NCBI GenBank assembly: GCA_034638255.1
Contig: JAWPGT010000025.1
Span: 297,409-361,408 of the forward strand
Direction: 5' to 3'
Length of the DNA stretch: 64,000 nt
DNA from: Coprinus comatus
Lineage: Eukaryota > Basidiomycota > Agaricomycetes > Agaricales > Agaricaceae
Shown here: in pieces, positions 35,559 through 45,097 of the stretch
How positions within the stretch are numbered: position 1 is the stretch's first letter
Layout: every line of letters starts with the position of its first letter
Made by a program: the position numbers and the translations under genes
The notes under the pieces: model-generated
Seen by the model: the letters and a program-made list of their open reading frames with translations, nothing else
Databases searched by the model: none
What the model was told of the DNA's origin: nothing

Positions 35559-35796
35559 CGTCTTTATTGTCCGCTATGTAGAATAGCGGAAGCGAAGCAG
35601 AGTGCATCACGGCGGACAAGTACTTCTAGCATTAGGATAAAAGGAAAATTTCCTTTTCTGATACTGCGGGACGGGGATAGATAAGCCGGATCAACAGGGA
35701 CTGTGGGAAAACTGATAAACATGACGATAAGAAATACTTGAATATTCCGGTTATTGATATACTACATAGATATGAGCTCGTACAAGAATCAAACAT

Positions 35797-37304
35797 TTAG
35801 ACATTCAGGCCTAGGCTGTATATTTTGTTTGCTGTGTGGAAAAGCGCATTTTTTATCGCTGTTGCAGCCTGTACTTCGGTCAGATCACCAGACTCAACAT
35901 GCTCTTTCAAAACCTAAGCATTGTGATGGTCAGCTTTCAAGCTCATATGTCAATTCAAAATTCAACACACCTGATAAAGAGCGTGACGTGACTGCAGTAC
36001 AGCCAAGTAATATGTTTCTGGCCAGAAGTGACCGTCGGCTATCGAGTGGTGTTAGAAGAGATGTCCTGCCAAGGGTTAAATTGATACACACTGGACCATA
36101 ATATTTTATTCGTAGGTGAAAGCTCAAGAACTTGTCTTAAAATGGCTTTCTGTCCCTGTGCAGATACAGCCGGAAACACCTATACGGCGATATGGGTCAG
36201 ATAAGAGACAGTTGCTTCAAATTATTACATATTTACCTCGCCAAAGTCCAGATAAACATTGGAATAAATGGATGTCAGGTACCCTGCCTCTCTTGTATAT
36301 GGATACGAAGAATGTAGAAGAACGATGGTGGTTTCGGAAAAGTGTCGGATGATCTGTTGTAGTTGTGCAGGGTTTGCTGAAACAAGATTGACGTCCTGGT
36401 CACCAAGGCCCGTATGAAATTGGACTTTATACAGTACATGTGAATGTTGGAACTATAACACCGTTGTTCGAAAACATACCTGGTTTCTGATACTTTCCAG
36501 CAATTTCAAGCGTAATCTTCACAACGAGATCATTCAAGTCCTTATGCGAAAGGCGGATGCTGCCTTTCGTTTGCAGCATTTTGAATACATCCAGTAAACA
36601 GTAGTTGAGCCCTGCTTGTGAAGAATACATGCTGACATCCAAACCAGTACGATAACAGACAATGGATTTAAAACCAGCAACAAATGGATCTTTGGCCAAG
36701 TCGGTCAGGGTTGATTTCAAAACAGTAGAGAGTTGTTCCAGAATGGTTGTAGCATCAAGACTATCTGTCGATAAGTGTGGCGTCAAGAGTTCTTTAAGGA
36801 TTCCCTAGTTAGACGTTAATCCATAAAATTACTCCTCCCGAACATGTCTTGTAAACGTACCTCTGCAACTGTCTCCACACGTACTATCCTTCGTGATTTG
36901 AATTTCGTGAATTGATCATGCCAAGTAACGTCATGGAGAAGGCTCGGGTTGCCTAGTCCATCATCGATTAGAATAATTTCGATACCCGTATCCTTGAAAG
37001 AGTTTTTGCAGAGGTCGTTATAGTCGTACCCCTCCCGTCTTGTTTTGATTTCTTCCCAGGTAGCAGATTCAGAAAGCTCAAGGAGTTTGGCAAGTTGAGG
37101 GATTGCACGTAAGCAAGCTAATGTATGAGGAGCATCTCTGGTGAGTGCCATACCACTAGCTTCAGAGATCACGCCCTCAAAAGGGAACACATCCTTGTGG
37201 TCCTCACGTAGGAGTGGATGTGCATGATTGTCGATGGCAGGGTATGAGAAGGCAGCCTTGTGGAGAATAGGGAACCCTGCGTCTGCGCTCTTGTCCAACG
37301 ACAT
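35797..37304 (-). CDS. FluG-like amidohydrolase without glutamine synthetase domain
   Basis: Start ATG at 37304. The N-terminus has the metal-binding motif YPAIDNHAHPLL, typical of the amidohydrolase half of FluG. Exons continue with YDYNDLCKNSFKDTGIEIIL, IDDGLG, FKSIVCYRTGLDV, FHTGLGDQDVNLVSANPAQL, VLLHSSYPYTREAGYLTSIY, NVYLDFGE, VFPAVSAQGQKAIL and finally EVQAATAIKNALFHTANKIY, stopping at 35797 after LNV. Roughly nine short exons. In Aspergillus FluG this domain is fused to a glutamine-synthetase-like half involved in conidiation signalling; here translation stops after it. The enzyme's substrate is unknown. Exon junctions are by eye. Confidence 0.8.
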
Positions 37305-37479
37305 GATGTTTACAATTGAAGCTTGGTTGTTATATATATAAGTTCTTCTATCGATTCGTCACCAAGCATGTACGCAGCAAACAAAGTCTGTCACTCAATC
37401 CTTTGTTTCATGGATGTTCCTTCTGAAACTCATGTATTCTCACAGACTATGGTTTGTCTAGATAACGTACTCCAAACTC

Positions 37480-38344
37480 CATTTTATTCTTGAACACCAA
37501 CTTTCTCTGCTAGTGCCTTTTTAACATCAATAGCGCGTTGATCGAAACGTTGATCCTTGCTATTTTCGAGCTCTTTGGCGACATCAGTCAAATTCTTGAC
37601 ATTCGCTACATAGTCCCTCGACGTCTTCGACCGAGGGCAGGCGGGTTAAGCGGAGGCGTTCATTCTCCACAGGACGAAGGGCTTGTCCGAGGCAAACGTG
37701 GAGACAGATGATGGCCAAAGATAGTAGACGCCAGCTTCTTGCAATTGCATTCAGAAGGAAAGGAACTTGCAATAAAACTCAAGTTTGTTCTAGTAGAACA
37801 GTTAGTTATTGGGTCAAGAACAAGTGTAGTCTTTCTTTACCTTGGATCCGCAATTTCACTATGCACCAAAATTCTCCCCATCTTCAGCAATTCTCCTAAC
37901 TCCAGTCCATTTGGCACTGGCCTTCTTCCCAATGTCACTCTCCGTTTTTCAATAGCTATGTCTGCCTGCCTGACGACCTGACATTACATACGAATACACT
38001 TTATCCAAGGCACCCATAACGTCTTGACTCTTCCATACAGACTCTCCTTGAAGAAGGTAGCAGCACGCCATCCTTTGTCTTCTGCCCGTTGCCGAACCAG
38101 CAGGAAGAGTACCACCAAAGAAGAGACCGTAGATTGTAAGCACCCAGATATTGTTACGTGTCGATCCAGCGAGGGGGAGCGATACCTTTGGACATTTCTT
38201 GACATCGGAATTTCCATTTCCCAATTTGAAAGAATGTCGGTGAGGGGTTCGTAGGCTTTGAGGTGATTTTACGAAATGATCCTGAATCTGTTCAACTTTG
38301 TCCGGATGACCATACCATAGGTACCGGGTAAAGTTTTTCACCAC
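37480..38344 (-). pseudogene. Decayed or unresolved minus-strand gene
   Basis: Three minus-strand reading frames contribute protein-like segments: FTRYLWYGHPDKVEQIQDHF (38330-38270), IYGLFFGGTLPAG then VRQRAEDKGWRAATFFKE in a shifted frame (about 38160-38040), IEKRRVTLGRRPVPNGLELG (about 37960), and a C-terminal helix VANVKNLTDVAKELENSKDQ (about 37590) ending near 37490. A single splicing model that joins them without stops was not found, so I interpret this as a frameshifted copy. A functional gene with unusual introns is possible. I do not recognise the family. Confidence 0.4.
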
Positions 38345-38443
38345 GAAGAATACATTTATTTGTTCCTATTTGCAAGACTGACACCTGGCATTTATCTTAT
38401 CAGATGAGCAGAAAACCGATGCATCTTTGCTAGTTTCCCTATT

Positions 38444-38873
38444 ATGCCAGTCAGTATCAGGGACTTGGAAAAAGCTATTCACCACGCTCTTCCGGTTACT
38501 CACCTCCAGATTGAAGATGAGTCAAACGGATGTGGTGAAAATTACTCTATAATCCTTGTTAGCGCGGTAAGTAGCTGTGCTTCATTCAGCTCTCACAATT
38601 AGAGGTACTCATTATAGTGCCAGGCATTTGAAGGGAAAACAACCTTAGCTAGGCATCGTTGGAGTATGTTATTAATTTTTCCACTTTGTATGAAGGGTTC
38701 TAAATGTGACCCTCAGTAAACGAACTCCTAAAGCCGCAAATCGCCCAAATGCATGCCTTCTCACAGGTACGCTTTCACTGCTTTATTTGTAGTGGATTCA
38801 TAAGCTTCCTGCATAGAAAACCTATACCCCACAGCAGTATGAGGAGCTTCTTGAAAAACAAAACAGCTCTTGA
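38444..38873 (+). CDS. BolA-like protein in four small exons
   Basis: Exon 1 38444-38566 encodes MPVSIRDLEKAIHHALPVTH and DESNGCGENYSIILVSA. A GT-AG intron leads to CQAFEGKTTLARHRW, a second intron (gtatgt to cctcag) to INELLKPQIAQMHAFSQ, and a third (gtacgc to gcatag) to KTYTPQQYEELLEKQNSS with TGA at 38871-38873. The GCG(x)Y-S-I...AFEGK...RHR...N..L...I..LHAFS pattern is the BolA signature; the Cys in GCG and the His in MHAFS are iron-sulfur ligands in the family. About 95 residues. It could be Bol1/Bol3 (mitochondrial Fe-S delivery) or Bol2/Fra2 (iron sensing with monothiol glutaredoxin). No targeting sequence is evident, which slightly favours the cytosolic type. Confidence 0.88.
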
Positions 38874-40488
38874 AAGCTCGAAGTTTGCAATGCAATTGGA
38901 TTGCTACGTGACTAGAACCATTTATTCCAGTCTCTTGTACATAATTACCTTGCCTACAAGGTTGTTCAGTCGGTCACATTGCGTGACCACCATCAATTTT
39001 GCACGTGCATTACTCCCACCATACTTTCGACTGCTGCTCCATAGAAGACGTTCTCTTCTGTCCAGGGAACCGTCGGAGCTGCAGCAATATTCACATATCA
39101 ATATTCCTATCGTAGCGGCGCTGCGCACCAGTCCCCGACTCACCCGGTGCAAACATCTACAAACTCTTAAAATAATATAAAGCAAAATAAATATATATTC
39201 GTATGCGAGTCACGTGTTAGATGATATCATTAGTTTTTTTTTCGCACAATATTAAGTGATGACATATATCTATAAATAGTGCACATACTCCTATACAGAA
39301 ACTGTAGATGTTGTTTTCATAGTAGAACAAGCTACCGTTTTTTCAAAAAAGTAATTGATTAATATTTACATATCCGTATGCGTTTAAATCTAAATATTTG
39401 CATATTACCCTCATACTTTGATCATCCACATAACTTCATTCTATTCACCACCACAAACTACTCCATCCATGTGCAATATTTACATATCTCGCTCTCTTAA
39501 AGCACCAAGCAAAGTCCTAAAGCGATACAAGCGAGTCCTTAGGCCAATTGTAGACACCTGGACCCGCACTTTGAGAGCACGAATGCCCGACAACCGTTCA
39601 CAATTCATAGCATTTGCATTGATGTAAGGTCATCCGTATATATATATTCACATAAAAGTAGTAATTACATACACAGATGCAACCTTCATCGTTCGAAATC
39701 GTGCAAATGGTCGCATTACACCGTACGAGTGTTCTGCCGTGATGGACATCCGAAAAGGCAGCGATTCCGGAGTTTTGCATGCATTCATTTCAATAATAAC
39801 AATCGGGTAGAAGTATATTTCAGCGAGGGAAGGAACTGGAGGAATAACATGCTAAAGAAACGATGCGTGCATTGGTTTACTATGTGAGTTCAAGAAAATT
39901 TCATGGTAAGTGGTATGTATTATTTCATATCATGAGTTATTGAACTTCACCATACTCTAGCATCTAATATACCTATGACAACTATGTTTAATATACTACT
40001 TATATGCCCTATCCATATGCCACTATACCATTACCATAATATAGCCCATACTTCAATATGTACCAAACCACTGACAAAATATCGTTAAAATATCTTCGCA
40101 TCGAGTCCTGTTTATTCAATGAGCTCAAATTTATTATATTCTTACGCCCGTTACTGTCGTTGACGCATCTTGAGTTCCAGTTAATGATCGAGAAACAACA
40201 CAGGCAATAAGGCCTCACCCTGAAGTGCCAATGAACCATACTCCGACGAGCAGAACGAATACACCCGGCGAGATGTTGTTTTTAGAGTGAAAGAACGGAA
40301 TTCGCGCTTATATCTCACGGTTGAGATGTCGGAAGGAGGATTTGCAGAAGGAAGGAGTTAAAACGAACCAGTGTAACAAAGTACCACACTCTACTTCACC
40401 AAATCTATTGTAGGTGCAGGTGCGTGTTCTAATTCATCTTTTTTTGTTCTTGTACTCAACTACTAATATATTTTTCCTTCAATCTACA
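38874..40488. other. Gene-poor region
   Basis: No supported gene. A plus-strand frame at 39418-39627 (basic, with SRSLKAPSKVLKRYKRV) could be part of an exon, but nothing around it extends it. The sequence is AT-rich with short A/T runs and no recognisable repeat ends. It separates the maintained gene island from the accessory, transposon-associated half of the window. Confidence 0.45.
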
Positions 40489-42300
40489 CTAAATGCTAGT
40501 GCTACTGCAATTAATGGAAACCATATATTTTTGGAAGGCAAGCTGAGTGTCTTCTCCATAATCAGTTGTTCCGTCATGTCCCGCAAGCCTTGCATGCTGT
40601 AGTGTATCAAACCCCGTTTCTGAAGCCTGAAACATGGAGGCCTGGTTAAACCACACAAAAGAACCCCTCCCTTCTTCATCACCGCCAACAATACCCCTGC
40701 TGTTTAAAGGAGTCGGCCTTTCATCACCATCCGTTGTAACGAAATGGAAATCTGTACGACGGGGTAGATAAATTAATTTAAGAACGTTCAATAATATAAA
40801 AAGCAGGCACCAAACCTAATACTGAAAAAAAAAAAAGCATACCTTGAATATCTATATTGAAGTGAAACAACAATGAGGATGGATAGATAAACACGACCCA
40901 GGGGGGTAATTGAACTACCACCCTTGCCTCCCAAATAACTAACCAAGATCTTTTATGATGGTTGAAAGGGACTGCTGCTTGGGGTATGTAAACATAATGG
41001 TAATATTCTTACTATAAACTTACCACAAGGCCTTTCATATACTAATAATGCACAAACACCGATTATGTTCTTCGCATCTGCATGTGGAGCACAATGGACC
41101 CTTTTCTGTTTCCCAATACGTGTGTTGATGCAAAGGTTAAAAAAGTAACCAAATGCAGGTGTGATTCCGTGACGACCCTCGTGCCATTTAATACATCTTT
41201 TATAACGTTGAACCACACCAGGGAAATATATATCAAGCAACTTTGACAATATGTTACTTGTTATCGTTGTAGTGGATACTTAGTGCCAACGCCACTGATT
41301 TGAAAAGTATAGGGCTTACTTGATGTCTTTAATTAGAAGTTCATCTTGAAATATAGCGACACGTTCCTCATTCATCCTGTGCCATAATGTTAGACTAGGT
41401 ACCTGCGACAATAGCAGATAGTTATAAGCGAATAATAAATAATTTCAAACACAATGCACCCACCTTTTGTGATTGGCGTTGATATCCAATGATACAAGGA
41501 AAATGGGGTCCACGAACAGAATCTGAGTACTTTTTTATGACTTTTTGATCATGAACTTCATGTCCGAGAAGCAAGTCAATTGCCATGATAAGTTCTTCCG
41601 CACTGTTTTGGATAAAATCCAGTCTATTCGATCGAAATGCGAATAAAAGGTTATCAGCGTCATAAATCATCAGGGATTTTTCTTTCCTATATCCATCGTT
41701 GGGTTATACTAGATCATACAAAAATTATAAGCATTTGTAGAACTTACCGATAGCTGTCCTCATTGTATTCATAATATAGGGGGACGAAGTACTTCACACC
41801 ATCCGTTATTGTTCCGTTCTTCCATCTTTCAATTATGCAGTGCCGATCTTGATGTAATGCACCTTGCCAACCTGTGGACATGTGCGGAGCATCCCGAATG
41901 ATGGAAAACGTTTCGGAAATGTGTGAGTTCGAACGATTAATAGACCTTGCAAGCAAAACCTCGTCGCGAGGTTGTTTTGATTTTACACCTGCTCTGTGGC
42001 TCTTATTTGATTTATTGGATTGGCAGGTCTTTTTTCTATCCGTTGCACTGTTGGACTTGGGTACTGTCGAAATTGACTGTTCAGTTTCGATACTAACATC
42101 GCTGGGAATATTTGAATAGTAAAAAGAGCAAGTGTGTTAGTTGTTATTCGATAATAGCTATGACGCACAAAATCTACCTCTCTTGCAAATTGGTAATGCC
42201 AACGCCCATCAGTTTAATGTGCTTGTTTGTTGGTCCATTGGTTGTTTCATAAGACGGCGTTGATACATTACATACGGGGTCAATGCCAGGGACATTACTG
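40489..42300 (-). CDS. Probable Fe(II)/2-oxoglutarate oxygenase-like protein of a mushroom-expanded family
   Basis: Several exons in one direction. The N-terminal part is low-complexity (42300-41950). Then come HISETFSIIRDAPHMSTGW, YDADNLLFAFRSNRLDFI and LDIYFPGVVQRYKRCIKWHE. The candidate catalytic core is RVHCAPHADAKNIIGVCALL (41090-41030), followed over introns by SWLVIWEARVVVQLPPWVVF and IYPSSLLFHFNIDIQDF (40970-40750), with a C-terminal exon ending at 40489. The H-x-D in PHAD, a distal His in FHFN and a later Arg have the order of the double-stranded-beta-helix oxygenases (HxD...H...R). Oxygenase function is my inference; I recall related mushroom proteins with the same core but no known role. 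The start codon is uncertain and the 5' end may be missing. Confidence 0.55.
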
Positions 42301-42839
42301 GATGGAAATTACATCAGCATTTCCAGCATGTCCTTAGTAAGTACTCAGTATAGCTTGGGTAGCTTAGTATACTTACTGATACTTACTGATACTTAGATAT
42401 ATATTTTCAAAGTAACTCTAAGGTAGTCAATATTTCCAACCAAGTTTTTAAGTTTCCCAAGCACTATTCTAAGGTCACAAAAAGTCAAAGTTAATTTGTG
42501 TTATTGACTTTGTTTTTGTTTCATTTGTTTGGTTGATGTCATTAATGATGTGTTGTTATTTCATGATGATGCATCAATAATCACATCATTTATGTTCCCA
42601 GATTTGGACTTCACGAAAAATCGCAAAATCGGACTGTCACATGATCACTCTCACCATCACATGTGACAGGACACGTTGCATCAGCAATGCAACCTCACGA
42701 AGGTCACAACTTCTACTCACTGCCGACTCTGAGTAATGTCACCACTGCACTCTCATTCCTTGATGAAACTCTACGCGTTGGAGCTCGTTGGAACCGTCTT
42801 GACATTATGCATTGAATGAGTCTATGTACGCGTGATATG
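42301..42839. other. Non-coding stretch with short repeats and a palindrome
   Basis: Near 42365-42400 the unit acttactgat is repeated in tandem (atacttactgatacttactgatactt). A 34-bp hairpin with perfect 9-bp arms (tgtcacatg...catgtgaca) lies at 42635-42668. No gene is supported. The sequence may be the decayed 5' flank of the minus-strand gene or part of a MITE, but no terminal repeats or target duplication were found. Confidence 0.4.
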
Positions 42840-43520
42840 GTGGGGTTTTCATTATTCTTATAAGGTATGTCAATTTCAACTATTTTCCATGTATTGGGCT
42901 CATATAATCGCGTATTGGCGCGTTCTCAGGCTCTCCAGGACGGCCTTAATACTCCGCTTCAAACAAGCCTACATACACGCGTCCCGATGCAGTAGCCATG
43001 CTATAACATCAGTTTTACTGCTGGTGTGTCATTACTTGCTGTTTTTCTTCTGTATCACTCATTTTTCTACATACAGGAACGTTTCTAGGCTCTCCAAAAC
43101 CTTCTCGACGTGTACAATAGGATAGAAGGGTTAGGTAATGACGTGGTATGGTGTATACCCCACGAAGGGGGGTTTCTTCCTTGGTGAGTCATTATCTGTC
43201 TCAAGGGAAGTATTTTACTCATTTCTCACTCCCTCCTGCACTCCATAACATGCTTTTAGGCTCGTTTACACCACGCGTACATTCTCTGTTCCACCCCTGA
43301 TTTGTACACACTATGGAGGACTGCTGGAGTTGTAGTGACCTATCTTCTGGTAAGTTCTTATTCAATCTAACACCTGTTTCGATACTCAATCCTTATCGGA
43401 ATCTTACATTCTTAGCATTGTTCAAACCGTCTCGACGGCGCCGTTCAAACGCACCTACCCACGTAACGTTCCGATCAATACTTGTATCGCAATGTCCAGT
43501 TCTTTATTCTCCCAAGTAAG
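42840..43520 (+). other. Spliced-looking locus of unknown nature
   Basis: Four consecutive blocks of about 90-100 nt are bounded by good acceptor and donor signals: ...ctcag/gctctccagg...ctg/gtgtgt; ...tctag/gctctccaaa...ttg/gtgagt; ...ttttag/gctcg...ctg/gtaagt; ...cttag/cattg...caa/gtaagt. The first two blocks start with the same gctctcca. Each is open in at least one frame (for example ALQNLLDVYNRIEGLGNDVV, ending EGGFLPW), but I could not join all four in one frame. It may be a small coding gene with misread junctions, a spliced non-coding RNA, or a decayed gene. Confidence 0.3.
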
Positions 43521-43955
43521 TTCTCCTTTTATGAATATATTCTTGTAATTTTTTTATCTTTATTTCGGTACATTACTGTAGTATACACTACTATTATGCT
43601 GTATACAATCACTCTTGTATTTTTGTACATTACTGTCTCCCTTCTGATAATATAATTCAGTTGATATACATTTACATGCATTTGAGACACTCTAGGAGTC
43701 CTTGAAATTTCGCTTTTTATATATATATATTCTGATATACCTGATTTATAAGCTTGAGAAAGTATTTTCGAAGGCAGTACAAGTAGATATAAGGTAAAAC
43801 TAAGTAGAATTAAGTGTGACTAACCAGGACCCCCTGCTTAGAATAGCTTGGAATCGACTTGTCAAGCATGACTAAGTAATTCCAAGGAGAAAATAAAAAT
43901 TCTTTTACATTCTTGATATATCCTTGGTCATCCTTGGAAATGTTTTCAAGGAGGT

Positions 43956-44496
43956 TTAAGGAGGTTTAAGCTTGGCCAAGGAGATGCGCGTTTTGCTGAT
44001 GTAAGACTGTTTAAAATGGTATATAGTTGTAAATAACACATACCCTGCGGTTAAAGGATTGTAATTATGTCCATGTTTGGGACCATTTGTTGTATAGAAA
44101 GAAGCCAAACCAAAAACAAACTCCTTCTTAGCATATTCTGACAATGTTTCATTGGGAAGAGGGGAAAATTCTTCAGTGACATTTGCTGCCACATTTGATG
44201 ATACGTACTGATCCTCCAAGTCTTTGAGGCGTACGATCGCCTGGTTGACAACGGAATTCGAATATAAATTGTAGACAAAGGAGTGCATAGGTTCACTACC
44301 AACGCTTCAGCAATAGTGGGAATACAGTAGATAGAAGAGGTTGTGGTAGTATGGCAACTGTCAGCTCGACCCTTAAACTACACGAGGCCCATAAACATGC
44401 CATACAAACATTCCAAATCACAATTTCAAAGGGAGGCAGCTGAGTGCCTTTTTTACCATCAGTTGGGTAGGGTCTGGTAGGGTGTCTTTGATTCAC
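43956..44496 (-). pseudogene. Gene fragment of unknown family
   Basis: A 110-codon minus-strand frame starts at 44288 with MHSFVYNLYSNSVVNQAIVR and continues FSPLPNETLSEYAKKEFVFG, with composition like a real protein. It runs into a probable donor (gtatgtg) near 44045. Upstream (44296-44496) another frame reads PTDGKKGTQLPPFEIVIWNV before losing frame. No domain is recognised and no start/stop model works, so it is recorded as a fragment. It lies between the oxygenase-like gene and the SPT5-like gene in gene-poor DNA. The stretch 43521-43955 holds no supported gene. Confidence 0.3.
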
Positions 44497-44499
44497 AAT

Positions 44500-45097
44500 T
44501 CAGGGACACATTTTTATGGCATGTCATCAGTATGCTGCTAACCTGCTATCACTTACGGTTTACCAGATATTTTTATTATCATTTTTAGTTGATCGAAGTA
44601 TACTGTGTTACAAGTAAGTTACATATTAGTCTCCAGGGCCTGGCCTTGAGTTGCCTAAGGTCTTTGAGACTCAACTCTGGACAGCGGCAATTCAAAACTA
44701 GTTTTAACGGAGCCTCACTGGAGAAGGATCATTGACTGCTTCCCCTGCTAGATCTAATACGTTATATTATTTTTATTATTATACCACTGTTTCATGGTGG
44801 AGGTAAGTCATTAGGATGCCACTGAATACCTTGGTTTACCTGGTATATAAAATATGGTTAGGGTAGGCCAAGAACAGCGTGGGATACATGTGACATGATA
44901 TATATATATAGATTTGATAACCGATAGCCAACCCACTCACGTGTAGGGTCTTCAGCACACCCTAAACATAATTCAATATATTACCGAATGACTTAACGCT
45001 TTTTTTTTTACTTTCTGCCTACCACTTTTCATTAGCACATTATTATCACCTACTATATACATTGAAAGAGATTGAATTAGTTGAACAACAAAACACA
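44500..45097. other. Upstream region of the SPT5-like gene
   Basis: No ORF of note. An AT-rich run (gatatatatatatag, about 44898) lies some 200 bp upstream of the ATG at 45098 and could act as a TATA element. The rest shows no repeat boundary or conserved motif. Confidence 0.4.

Noticed and set aside
38749..39180. 143-codon plus-strand frame
   Set aside because: It starts inside BolA exon 3 in another phase and runs through an intron; the BolA model explains the conserved part.
40880..40935. tRNA-like stretch (cccaggggggtaattgaactacca)
   Set aside because: It does not fold as a cloverleaf and reads on the minus strand as an exon of the oxygenase-like gene.
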